Assembly (NCBI GenBank): GCA_009733575.1
Contig: ML769448.1
Location: 186,001-250,000 of the forward strand
DNA: 64,000 nucleotides
Direction of reading: 5' to 3'
Origin: Gymnopus androsaceus JB14
Lineage: Eukaryota; Basidiomycota; Agaricomycetes; Agaricales; Omphalotaceae
The translations under genes were made by a program, and so were the position numbers. Positions 1 through 13,488 of this stretch are shown piece by piece (position 1 is the first letter of the stretch; every line of letters starts with the position of its first letter). The notes under the pieces were generated by a model. The model was not told where the DNA came from, searched no databases, and saw only the letters and a list, made by a program, of their open reading frames with translations.

Positions 1-2671
<2,671 letters not shown>

Positions 2672-2699
2672 TATGAGTGGGGCTCCCGTTGGAAGATAG

Positions 2700-3220
2700 C
2701 TGGAGCAGAACGTTCTTATATGTGTTTTGTTCTAAATTATAGATTCTAATGCGACCGTGATGTATGGGAAACCCTCATGATCATGGCTGCAGAACTGCAA
2801 CAGAATGGAGAAATCAATGCCAGATCAGACCGGATATGTCGGTTTTACGACCTACTTATCAACGTTCCAGTCAACAACAACTTCCCAATTATACCAAAAT
2901 CAGTCAAGGCCAGGGACGTCGAGGGGTGTTTTAAAGTCGAAGTTAAGGAGATTGCAAAAGACTGAATCCCAGGCCACCCGTGGATACCCGTCGCCTATAA
3001 AGTCGAACACAAACTTGTGGCTCTTTGTGGCTCGGAGCTCCCGCGGGCTTTGCGTTATTCATGGAGTGAGTAAGTACTGAATGTCTGTAAATTTCAATTG
3101 AAATTCTATCAGATTTATTTGGCGAAGAAGCAAATGGATGGGCCTACTTACTAGTAGCATGTTTTCCTTGGACTCGTCATTCTTCCTGACAAAGATGAGC
3201 GATTATTTCCATTTCCTGTG
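2700..3220. other. Intergenic region, nothing recognised
   Basis: This is the shared 5' side of the GMC gene (minus) and the segment leading to the MYND gene (plus). It is AT-rich, and the short open frames have no coding-like composition. I see no repeat or RNA gene here. Confidence 0.4.
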
Positions 3221-3221
3221 A

Positions 3222-3812
3222 AACTCTGCAATGAGAAATTCCCCTCGAGGGACATCATTATACTGGTAGTAGATCGCAGAGGAATCTTGAATGGTCCAAC
3301 TACCGTAAAATTATGCAGGAGCATTTATAGTCTGAAAAGCATGTATTTCGGGTCCGGAAATAACGATTTATAAATTAGAGCATGGAGAATGGAAAGCAAA
3401 CAGAAGGCCTTAGAAAAAATGGAGGTCGCGGTAACGAGACAAGCCAGAGAACCGTGAGATCAATGATAGACGACTCTTCGTTTCAACCAACATCACCAAA
3501 ACGCTTGTCTCCGTAGTCAGACTCAATATAAGTTTGACGTTGAAATAGTACAACTTAATATACCAAAACGCATTTACCTTATTTTGCCTTGTCGCAATAA
3601 CTGGACTTCACCAATAATACTCCGTCAAAAGAGAATGTGCAGCCGCTTCAAAGCTTTGGATTTTCTGTGAGATCAAGCGAGAATCTAAGCAAAGATAATT
3701 GGTACGCCTTTCATTGTCAAGATCTGCGTCATGAACTTGAATTGTATCGTTGAGTCAGTTAATATTAGTCAAGATATAAGTACTTGACGACAGGAAAGAT
3801 TAGACTGAATGT
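3222..3812. repeat. Direct repeat copy 1 (upstream of MYND gene)
   Basis: This stretch is strongly similar to 5849-6362. Shared blocks include CTCTGCAATGAGAAATTCCC, TCGCGGTAACGAGACAAGCC, CGACTCTTCGTTTCAACCAA, AGATAATTGGTACG and the closing AGACTGAATGT. The copies differ by substitutions and indels; copy 1 is longer by about 75 bp. No terminal inverted repeats or coding sequence were seen. The likeliest origin is a tandem segmental duplication that originally included the neighbouring gene. Confidence 0.8.
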
Positions 3813-4029
3813 ACATATCAGTAGTGTATGTACGAATCCATGATAAAGAAGACGCGCATGATCCAGTTTCCATCGTCGAAGAAATACGAAGAAGCTCGGG
3901 TTTTCATCGGTTCTACTTTTGATCAGGTGGTCGCAAGGTGGTTGCGAAATATTTTTTGGCGCCACTTTTCATCTTCTTCCACGAAGACGGACGATTTTGG
4001 AGCAGCACTGCGCAAGAACTTTTCAAAAA

Positions 4030-5675
4030 ATGAGTGTAAACAACGGCCCCAACAGTTCTGGCTCTTCATCGTCAAGTTCCCAACGCGACCGTCTCGCCGA
4101 CAGGCTCTCTGGAGAGTCGCCATCGTTTCGGAAACGCGGACAACCTCTTTGACCGGGTTCGTGCGGAAGTTAAGGAACGGAAAACTGCTAAGAAGGATCG
4201 AAAGACGTTTTGTGGACACTGCGGGAAACATAAAGACGCGGGCGTGAAACTACAGACTTGTTCGTTATGCCGGTTCGTTCAAGTTTGTTTGTGTGTTTGC
4301 TTTGCGCTGAGATCGATAATTACATGCAAGATCTATCAACTAGTAAGTACGCATTTAGCGCTTGCAGTATCGATGTTGAGTTTTGGTTCGAAGCTGTGAT
4401 GCTACATGTCAGAGAGATCATTGGAAATCTGGCCACAAGACGGATTGTGTTTCGTTCAAGCAACCACCTTTCGCGAAAAACTTTGATCCGTCTGACCGTG
4501 CGGATGTTCCCTGGCCTTACGATCCCATTTTCGCTCAAGGAAACGAGGATGGCTTAGGTGTCTGGCTAACCACGTCAGGCAGTCTCAGCTCTTTGTTAGT
4601 AAAATCCCATCCCCTGTACTTTGATCAATGAATTTCTCATCCATTCAAAAATTCTGGACAGGTTGCAACAAGCATTTGAACCTGTCGATAATGAGGGTTG
4701 CGATAAAGCGCACCCGCTGGGACCGCCGTCCTTTCAGCGTTGGGCAAAGATCGGACCAACCCGTGACGGGAGGGAGGTTGGACCTGAGACGAAAAAATTC
4801 CTAGGCCCATCTCTGCTCAGTCTTCGAGTTATGGTACAGAATCGCCGCAAGGATGGTAAGGTGGTTTTGGTCAAGGCTGCGCAGACGGCTGTCACTGTCG
4901 CAGGTATTATCAAGGACGCGCTCCTTCCCGACGACAAGGAGGTTGCAATCTTTAACAAGTCCGCCAATGGGTCCGTTCTCCTCTTATGATCTACTCTTAC
5001 TTTCCACACTAAGTCTTTCTTTCTTCCAGTATCGAATGTATGACTGTCCCTCCCTGGACTGACTATAACGGTCAACGTCGTGTTGCCATCCTGGAAATCA
5101 ATGGCGTTGAAGCACCCAAGGGCGGATTCGGCGCGGATGGGGAATACAAAATTCCTTCTCCGCCCACCGGTGATTCTTGGGGTCGTGTTCTCCAATGGAA
5201 TATGCCTCGTTTCTTGCTCGCTCCTGGGGACTTTGCTGTCTTTCGTATCCAGTACCGTCTCGGAGATGGAGATGTCTGGCAAACTTACCCTGAAATCATG
5301 ACTCGTTTCGTTAATTGCATTGTCCAATGCGAGGTCTTGCAACCCAAGAGCCAAGCGCCAAACGACTCTGCTTGGATCAAAGAAGCCCGTCGATCCACAC
5401 GTCTCCCTAATCTAGAAAATGTCGTACTCGTTGGGTATGCCGATTTCGACTACGTGAAAGAGTACTACAGACCCTACTTTGATGAGGATTCAGATGTTTG
5501 GGCGAAGGAGCGCCTTGGAGGAAGAGCAGAAATGGCAAATGACTTGATCAGCTCTATGGGCCCGACTTTCTTGAAGGCTACAATGAGCTCGTTGACGCCG
5601 GAGAAGAGAGCTGAGTTTGTGAAGAATCTTGACACGATGGGCTTTGATGTCGAGAGATCTTTGCGAGAGAGTTAA
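4030..5675 (+). CDS. MYND-type zinc-finger protein
   Basis: An intact-looking multi-exon gene for a MYND zinc finger followed by a long basidiomycete-specific C-terminal region of unknown function. The finger reads CGHCGKHKDAGVKLQTCSLC, RFVQ, an intron of about 100 bp, then CDATCQRDHWKSGHKTDC, which gives the usual Cys/His ligand pattern for protein-protein interaction. Later introns are clear: TT|GTTAGT...GGACAG| before LQQAFEPVDNEGC, and GG|GTCCGT...TTCCAG| before IECMTVPPWTDYNG. The frame then stays open to TAA at 5675 (last residues SLRES). The 5' end is uncertain. The Ser-rich start MSVNNGPNSSG is in a different frame from GNADNLFDRVRAEV, so there is either a very short intron or a frameshift near 4075-4140. 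The exact acceptor inside the MYND motif is also unresolved. Confidence 0.75.
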
Positions 5676-5848
5676 GAGATCAGGTTTACCTGGCGATAGG
5701 TACGATCTCTTACTATCATCTTTTGAAAATCGCTTCAGAAATGCCTTCCAACTCATTCAACTCTGGTACATACATAGCATAGAATCCTAGGAAGCTGTCC
5801 ATCTACTTTTTACTACCAATCTACACTGTCTTCAAGAGCAATTGTAAA

Positions 5849-6362
5849 ACTCCTCCGTATCTCTGCAATGAGAAATTCCCCTCGAGGGAATATCATTATA
5901 CAGATCGCAAAGGAACCAATTGTCGCGAGATTTTGCAGGAGCATCTGTGGACTGAAAATCGTGTATTCAGATAACGATTTATAAAGTAGAGCATGGAGAA
6001 TAGAAGTAAATAGAAGGGTCGCGGTAACGAGACAAGCCAGAAAACCGTGAGACATACGTTGACAGACGACTCTTCGTTTCAACCAACATCACCAAAACGC
6101 ATTTACCTTATTTCCTGAACGCGCAATAACTGGAATTCACTATTAGTCCCAAAGAGAATGTCCAACCGTTCAAAGCTTTGCGTTATGATTTTCTGCGAAA
6201 CCGAGATAGGATTCTTTTGAAGGAAAGATAATTGGTACGTCTTTCATTGTCAAGATCTGCGCCATGATGTTGGTTAACAGAGCGTTAGTTTTAGCATTAT
6301 AGTTATAGATATTAGGTTAAGATATACTTGACGACAAGGAAATATTAGACTGAATGTTCACA
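5849..6362. repeat. Direct repeat copy 2 (downstream of MYND gene)
   Basis: Partner of 3222-3812 in the same orientation. The two copies bracket the MYND gene, so the gene plus one copy forms a repeat unit of roughly 2.6 kb. Confidence 0.8.
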
Positions 6363-6669
6363 GTTTACTGCATGTGTGTTTGTGGTTGTCATTGTGATCC
6401 CTCATCTAATGCGAGGTTCTAGACTTCTAGTGGTCTTTTTCATGTTTTTGACGCGTAAATACGCCGCTGGAATCTCCAAGATGACAGATATTCAGAAGCT
6501 TCATTAGGCTACCCGGACGTTGTTACTTCCAACTATGCCTGTTATGAGCCTTTGGAGGTTCATCGAAAAGACCGTCCGCTTTGTCCCGGTACCTTTGTGG
6601 CTAAACTTTATAGTTATACCCACGACGGACCCACGAGGCGTAGACGCCGCTCATTACCTTCATCCAATC

Positions 6670-6696
6670 GATCCTCTCTCTCTCTATCTATCTCTC
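6670..6696 (+). promoter_or_regulatory. Pyrimidine-rich CT tract just before the RBR start codon
   Basis: A TCCTCTCTCTCTCTATCTAT-type tract ends directly at the ATG at 6697. CT-rich leaders are common upstream of fungal start codons. It supports this start over the upstream in-frame Met codons, which precede no recognisable domain. Confidence 0.4.
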
Positions 6697-9642
6697 ATGT
6701 CGACAACGAGCCCAGTCGCAGCTCGGAGTCGTTCCAGTCGCAACTCAGCCTCCACTGCAGGCAATCGTAGAAGTGGTACCGGAACGACGAACGCCACTCT
6801 TGCTGCTCCTAGTACGCCCAGTGGCGGCCTCTGCCCGTTCTTTGCTCGAGGCCAATGTCGTTATGGTGATCGGTGTAAATGGCGTCATGAATCGATAGCT
6901 GCCAGCGTCAGTCGTACAAGCTCTGCTTCAGTGGCGAGCCCCGATTTCGAATCACAGGTTAGAACAAAGACTTTGCCTAAAAGCAACTTACTGAGTCTTT
7001 ACAACTCTAGACCACCCCTCAGACTCAGACTCAGGTCCAGGCCTCGCGTCAAAAGCCGTGTTTTGCGTTCAGGAAAGGATCTTGCACAAAAGGAGACAGC
7101 TGTCGCTTCGCTCATGTGCACCCACAAAACCTCGTGCCGCAGTCTGCTACGAACGAACTATCCCTGGCTGCGAGACCGGCCGAAGGGCAGCGACAGGAGC
7201 AGCGGAAAGCGGCACTCGACGTTGCGAACGAAGAACGCGAGAGAAAGCGCAAGGCAATCCAGGAAAAGAAGCAGCGGATGGCCGCAGATGCGCAGCGGAA
7301 GGAAGAGTTGGAACTCAGAGCCAAGCGAAGAGCAGAGGATGCCCTGGCTTTACAGCAGATTCGCCAACACCAAGCTCTAGAGAAACACCGCTCCGATGCT
7401 CTAGTCACCATCCAGCGCATCCATCTGGGCTCTACCATCGTCACCTTTAGTGCGGGTGCCCAAGTTGATCTTGTTGTTCCTGGGTTCGAGACCTGTCGCG
7501 TAACAATTAGGAATGTTCCCTTGGGCGTACAGTTATATCAGCTCCACGACTTTTTGCAGACGGCGGGCGGATTGGAGAATACGAAGGGCAAGTTCCTTAT
7601 CGTCAGTTTGAAGAAATGGAATCAGTTGCAGGAAGGGGTGATGATTGCTGATGTGGAGGTCGGAAAGGCTTTAACCTCGCGCGATATCGTCTTCAAAGGC
7701 CAGTCTCTCAAGCTGGATCTGAAACGAACGCAGCGGTGTCACTGGTATGAACGCACCTCGCCGGGGCGTCTCGTTGAAAATCTCGTGGAGAACTTCTAGT
7801 TCGCGATACTCCGTCACGTATCCCACTGAAGACACTACTATGCGCCAGTTGACGGCCCACATCACGGCCCTCTGTCCTACCCCACCCGATTTCGAAGAGC
7901 TCCAGAGTAGCGTTGCTACCGATCATACACTGATCGTTCGTTTCCAAAAATGGGACCTAGCAAAACAAGTCCGCGATTCTCTCGCCAACCAAAATTTTTA
8001 TTGGACGGGCAATGGTTCCCTCCGTTTATGGCTCTCTGACCCTATCCAGTACGAAATCACTGTCCCATTCAATCAATACCAGGCTCAGATCGCACGATGG
8101 AAGTCGCTTTTGTCTGACGCTAGAGAGAAGAAAGATATCAATATCCATATAAATGAGAAGCCGCAGAAGGAGCGGGTTTTTGTTCGGGTGGGAGGAACGG
8201 ACGCCAGAGCAGTTGGAATGCTCAAAGTTCGCGTCGAGAATCTTGTAGCTGGGGAGAAGCTTGGGACTCTATGGCATCGCTCGTTCAGCTCTGATGCCGG
8301 TCGAGCGTTCTTGCGTTCCCTGCTACCGCTCACGGGCGTGTTGGTATTCCCAGATTGGAGAAATAAGACTGTCAAGGCTTACGGAGAGTCATCTGCCATA
8401 GAGAAGGCACGGGAGGCAATTGCACAAGAAATCGAGAGGCTAGCGGGCATGGAGTACACTGTCCCGTTGAAACGCGCTAGTGTCCGGTTCTTTGCGCAGC
8501 AAGGGGTTGCTTCTCTGAAGGAGAGGTTTGGCGAGGACAACGTGTGGTTGAATATCTCGAATTCTCCCTGCCTTATCACTATTCGAGGAGGAGAAGAGAT
8601 TCAACATGCACTTCATAGTCTCATCGAACAGTCTATTCATGAGATTTTGCCCGCCGGGGAAGGTGATGCACACTCGTCTTGTCCCATATGCCTCGACGCA
8701 GTCTCGAGCCCTGTTCAAGTTGGATGCGGTCATATATACTGTTCGGCCTGTATGAACCATTTCCTCACCGCTGATGTGAAGAGTTTTCCGGTACTCTGTC
8801 TCGGGGACGAAACGCGTTGTGGGAAACCAATCGCATTACCCATCATCCAAAAATTCCTCACCGAGGTCCAGTTCAATTCTTTCCTCGAGTCTGCGTTCAC
8901 AGATCATATCGAAAAAAATCCTCAAATCTACAAGTATTGTCGTACGCCGGATTGTGAAAGGCTTTATCGCTGTGCTTCCCGGGAAGCGACGGCGAATGAC
9001 AATCGTCTTCAACTTTGCTGCCCGTCATGCTTCTCGGAGATATGTTCTAGATGTCACGAAGATGGCCATGAAGGGATGACCTGTGACGAAAGACAGCAGG
9101 CTCGAAGCGATCAAGCTAACAATGACGAGCTGAACGCTGAATGGGCAGGAAAGACTGGCGTCAAAAAGTGTCCAAAGTGTGACGTGTGGATAGAGAAGAC
9201 GGAAGGATGCAATCATATCGAGTGCCGGTGCGGAGCACATATTTGTTGGCGCTGCATGGGCACTTTTGACGGGACCACCATCTATGCTCATATGTCAGCA
9301 GCGCATAATGGATATGGTCTTGAGGAGGGTGTGTTTCACGACGTAGATCGTGATGAGCAGGCTCGTGCGCTGCAGAATTTCAATGACATTGCTGTTGCCC
9401 GTCGATTACAACAGCAGGAGCCTGCAAGGCCCTACCAGCATTTTTTATATCCTATCGAGCCGCCGCCGCCGAGAAATGCTCAGTACTATCAGGCTCTAGA
9501 TGCGGAACGTAGGATTGCCACTCAGGCAGAGCAACAACGTAGGCACCGACAACAATTGCAGGAGCAACGAATACGTGATTTGGAGGCAACGCGACGTAGA
9601 ACTCGTCAGGAGGAAGGTGGGAATTGGTGCACGATTATGTAG
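6697..9642 (+). CDS. RBR-type E3 ubiquitin ligase with two CCCH zinc fingers and CaaX-like C-terminus
   Basis: Three exons (6697-6957, 7011-7744, 7800-9642) give 945 aa; an alternative second donor at 7736 would shorten it by 3 aa. The N-terminus is Ser/Thr-rich. CCCH finger 1 uses C46, C54, C60, H64. Finger 2 (C104, C112, C118, H122) becomes visible only after splicing the 53-bp first intron. Both fit C-x7-C-x5-C-x3-H, the RNA-binding type. A charged, probably coiled-coil segment follows (about 130-210), then a long middle region without a named domain. RING1 begins near 626 (CPICLDAVSSPVQVGCGH), then IBR, then RING2 (KKCPKCDVWIEKTEGC). C802, in EGCNHIEC, is at the position of the thioester-forming Cys of HHARI-type ligases. 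A Gln/Arg-rich tail ends in CTIM, a possible prenylation signal. The protein should act as a HECT-like hybrid E3, perhaps on RNA-associated or membrane targets (inference). Confidence 0.9.
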
Positions 9643-9894
9643 AGGTGTTTCGAAAATTTCTTGCTGCCAGGTTACCTGTGCTGTATGTAGTCTATAAACC
9701 CTTGTATGTAATAAGATAGCTATGACACACACATTGTTAAGAGCAAACCATCGCGGGACAATGTTCTCACGAATCAAAGCTGGAAATTTTTGAGCAGGCT
9801 GAGATTTTGATTGCCATTTACAACAGGTGATTTGTAATCTTTGTATGCCCTTAGTTGCTTTTCATTCTAGTTTTTGAATTTGATCTTGAGGTCC
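9643..9894. other. 3' flank of RBR gene, nothing recognised
   Basis: A short AT-rich spacer between the RBR stop codon and the first transposon terminus. No gene was seen. Confidence 0.4.
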
Positions 9895-9897
9895 TTA

Positions 9898-11654
9898 CAC
9901 ACCGGAAAGTAACAAAAATCTGCTCGGCAGATTTTTGGACTGATACACAAGCAATCAGTCCATGTTTCAATGACACCGAAAGCCAGACTGAAACACAGAT
10001 TCTCAGCCAGGTGGAAAATCTGACTGAAAAGGGATGATTTGGCCCACAATTCAATACAGATGATATAACTTCTGAAAATCTAGAGTTCAGGGAGCTTGAT
10101 TTACATACTGAATTTAGTATTTTCTTCTGTATAATAATTATGATTGAAATTGCATGTTTCACTATAGATGAATATGTGGATGTTTACAGAAAAATCAGTC
10201 TTGTTGATTATGCTACTGAAATACCAAAAATCAGTAAGTAATTCAATATCTATGAAAGTTGGGCTGAAAAATGGGTTTTCAATATGACTGAAAGGCCACC
10301 AGCAGAACCCATTTTTCAGCCCAACTTTCATAGATATTGAATTACTTACTGATTTCTGTCATTTCAGTAGAGGAATTGACAGGACTGATTATTCATTATC
10401 CATCTGTCTATTCATCCAAAGTAAAATATCGAATTTCAATCATATTAATTGTACAGAGGAAAATACTAGAATCACCACAAGAATCAGGCCCCCTGAACTC
10501 TAGATTTTCAGAAGTCATATCATCTGTATTGAATTGTGGGCCAAATCATCCCTTTTCAGTCAGATTTTCCACCTGGCTGAAAATCTGTGTTTCAGTCTGG
10601 CTTCCTTTCAGTCATATTGAAAACCCATTTTTCAGCCCAACTTTCATAGATATTGAATTACTTACTGATTTTTGGTATTTCAGTAGCATAATTAACAAGA
10701 CCAAGGGGGTGCAAAGTTTAAAAAAGATGACCGCAGGTCGAACTTTTTGGAACTGGCCATTTGGTCAGACTAACTAACTACGTAAGCATTCCCACGGTAT
10801 ATATATGGTATATCTAGATGTGATAACAATTAACTACCTGCATTTTCCATTACCGCGGCTGCTACAAGCATCGCAGGTCCAAATTTTGGTATAGAAGACA
10901 CATTCCATATGACACTGGGTGGTTAAATCAGTATAGCCGTCTAATGAAATTCAATATCACTTACCAAACCGTCTCGCAACCCTTTTTTCAACACTGAACA
11001 GCTCTCTGTGCTGCATTCTCCTCTGCTTAAACAGAAATCCCACAGATACAGTCTGGGACCAGTTATATCAAGGTGCTTCCGCTTCTGACTGGAACATCTA
11101 CGTGGTTCTCCTATTCACGTGACACATGACTGTCTGATTCAGACCGATGTGCTTTTTTTTAAAAAAGGAAAGAAGTGCTCCCAAATGCCTATTGACTAAT
11201 CTAAGCTCTAGAAGATTCAAAAATATCCCACAAATGGGCCGCAAATCAGTCAATCGGAGGTGTGTCAAACTTTTTTTTTTTCTGGCCTGATGGCCAGACT
11301 AACTAACCGACCCACGGTCGGGCGCTTAATTTTTTGCACCCCCTTGAACAAGACTGATTTTTCTGTAAACATCCACATATTCATCTATAGTGAAACATGC
11401 AATTTCAATCATAATTATTATACAGAAGAAAATACTAAATTCAGTATGTGAATCAAGCTCCCTGAACTCTAGATTTTCAGAAGTTATATCATCTGTATTG
11501 AATTGTGGGCCAAATCATCCCTTTTCAGTCAGATTTTCTTCCTGGCTGAAAATCTGTGTTTCAGTCTGGCTTTCGGTGTCATTGAAACATGGACCGATTG
11601 CTTGTGTATCAGTCCAAAAATCTGCCGAGCAGATTTTTGTTACTTTCCGGTGTG
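9898..11654. mobile_element. Fold-back CACTA-like non-autonomous element (copy 1), 3-bp TSD TTA
   Basis: The ends are inverted repeats about 300 bp long. The left end begins CACACCGGAAAGTAACAAAA, and the right end is its reverse complement (…GTTACTTTCCGGTGTG). TTA flanks both sides (9895-9897 and 11655-11657). Internal segments are also repeated in inverted orientation (for example 10245-10330 against 10325-10400 and 10600-10680), giving a nested hairpin. There is no transposase frame. A terminal CAC and a 3-bp duplication fit EnSpm/CACTA. Without the nested element at 10702-11346 it is about 1.1 kb. Confidence 0.85.
10702..11346. mobile_element. hAT-type MITE nested in fold-back element, 8-bp TSD
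   Basis: The ends are a perfect 14-bp inverted repeat, CAAGGGGGTGCAAA...TTTGCACCCCCTTG. The 8-bp target duplication AACAAGAC lies at 10694-10701 and 11347-11354. Subterminal GGCCA(G/T)...AGACTAACTAAC motifs occur on both sides. The 645-bp body has no transposase. The insertion is younger than the surrounding element. Confidence 0.9.
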
Positions 11655-12519
11655 TTATTGCACTTTGCATAAATAATGCTGTTTCGGAATTACAAAAAGT
11701 TTGATTGATTGATTCCTAATATGAGTGCTAAGTGCTAAGCACCTACGGCTTTTGCTCATTCCTGCCACCATGGTCAATCATCATATTCCTGATGCAGCTA
11801 ATCACATTGCTCTAAAGCTATTGCATAGGTTTCCTGATCTTCCATTGACTGATATCTTTGAAATCTGTGACATGTTGATTGATACTTTCTGCCATGCCCA
11901 GCACAAGCACCAACTCTTAGGCAATGTAGTAAAACTAAAGCAATAGGTCAAGGAAAACCATGCATTCTCAGCAAAGTTGATGCTTCCTACCTACTTAGTC
12001 GGGCCTGTCACATTCCAACTATCTTCCTTGATGAATATGCATAGCTTCTGAGGGGAATCACTATCTACCTGCCAGTTTTTTGTTATGACCCAGCCCCCTA
12101 CAAATTTTTCAACTAATAACTACCTACAACTACCAGGTTATCTTATCTCATAGCTATTAATTACAAGTCCCAGTCATGTGGAGTAGAGTTTTAAAGTGCA
12201 GTTTGGTTTGGTTTTTTGACCTATTTTGGGGAAACCGTGTAATGACTCCTGGGGAGTTGAGAGCCTTAGAATCACGCAAACAAGTATTACTGGATTATTA
12301 TTCAGCATACATCGTAAAGAACCGTGTTTTGGTTGACCAGGTTGACCGGGTTTTTAGGTTGCCCACAAGTTACAACCTACTAAATCATTGTCAATGTTGT
12401 GACTATAGGTCCTCCATCGAGCTCAATTGTTGGGAAACTCCTCGTGGAGCATGAAGAAGCTTCGACGCGACCTCAAAGAGCCCTGAAGCGCGCTTCCCAT
12501 GCTCGGCAGCGTCGGTCAA
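11655..12519. other. Anonymous region between transposons
   Basis: A 58-codon frame starts at 11770 in good context (ACCATGG) and encodes a helical, His-rich peptide (MVNHHIPDAANHIALKLL...). Another short frame lies at 12240-12454. I recognise neither. They may be remnants of transposon genes. Confidence 0.3.
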
Positions 12520-13192
12520 CATCAGCAAAACCTGGGTAAAGGTCATAGCAGCTATAGCAATCTATAGCAAGCCATAGCAGCCATAGTCCTATGAAATGCT
12601 ATGAGCTGCTATGAGTTGCTATGAGCTGCTATGAGATCACCGAGTACTTGAGCCAGCTGTCAACATTTTGACAGCTGTCACTCTCTTCCGTCAATAGTAT
12701 ATAGCATCAACGAGAGTCGTCGTAACTTCCCCAAGCTCCCTTCCTTCCCTCCCAAATTTCTTTTTTTTCTAAGTTCTTTCTAAGTCGCTTTGGCTCGGTG
12801 TTCTCGGTGAGTTTCATTCAAGTCATTCAATATCTTTGCATACTATACTGTAACTTTATCTATGCTATATACTAGTTACCGTAGCTCTGTTTTGGTAAAC
12901 TATCCTACTATGTACTACTAATCTGCAATATATATGATTTATTATAATTATTTGGTCTCGCAAGTGAGCAAAACAATTCCGAGGACAACAAAAAAAATGA
13001 ATTGAAAGACTGACAGATGATGCGATGATGTGCCGTGAAATGCAAAATCCATAGCAACCCATAGCAGCTCATAGCAATCCATAGCGATCCATAGCTCTGG
13101 ATAGATGGGGACCTTGCTATGGGTGCTATGGGTGCCATGAGTGCTGGATAGCGCTATCCAGCGCTGTCCAGTACACCCAGGTTTTGCTGATG
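12520..13192. mobile_element. MITE family 'CATCAGC' copy 1, 2-bp TSD AA
   Basis: The terminal inverted repeat is CATCAGCAAAACCTGGGT, with the right end its reverse complement, flanked by AA on both sides (12518-12519, 13193-13194). Both subterminal regions carry arrays of CCATAGC/GCTATGG-type heptamers (12545-12635 and 13045-13140). The interior has the palindrome GACAGCTGTC (12670-12679) and a TATATAGCATC...CGTCGTAACT block shared with copy 2 at 22682-23355. There is no coding region. The length is 673 bp (copy 2: 674 bp). Confidence 0.85.
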
Positions 13193-13381
13193 AAGATTAA
13201 ATAGGACCACCTGGATACCGGGTTGCGGCCAAAACCGAGATAAATTGCGGGTTGTCAATTGACCTTGAATTGACCTGCTTTTTTGGGTTGAACAAGCCGA
13301 AAAAACCCGGATCAAGTCAGGTCAATCAATACAGGGTTAGTTACAATGTACTTGCAAGGTGATGGTAAAAAGCTAAGGTAC

Positions 13382-13488
13382 GTTACTATATAATAATTAT
13401 AATATACTGTAGCATATCGGCAGGCACAGGAATGCACTGCCGCTGGTAAAGACTGAGTTCCTGCCGATCGGGGATTGGGGGTGTTACA
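13382..13488 (-). repeat. Truncated LTR of the TGTAAC...GTTACA family
   Basis: Read on the minus strand this begins TGTAACACCCCCAATCCC and continues GGCAGGAACTCAGT...CCAGCGGCAGTGC, matching the first ~105 bp of the LTRs at 28017 and 31765. The rest of the LTR is missing. Confidence 0.75.

Noticed and set aside
3828..4247. 139-codon frame starting MYESMIKKTRMIQF on the plus strand
   Set aside because: It overlaps the MYND gene in another frame, has no domain, and the MYND motif is read in a different frame over the same bases.
4734..5354. 206-codon antisense frame over the MYND gene
   Set aside because: It crosses a clear intron of the plus-strand gene and has no recognisable motif.
7112..7444. 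110-codon Cys-rich antisense frame
   Set aside because: It is the complement of the charged coiled-coil exon of the RBR gene; its Cys/Ser richness comes from reversed Glu/Lys/Arg codons.
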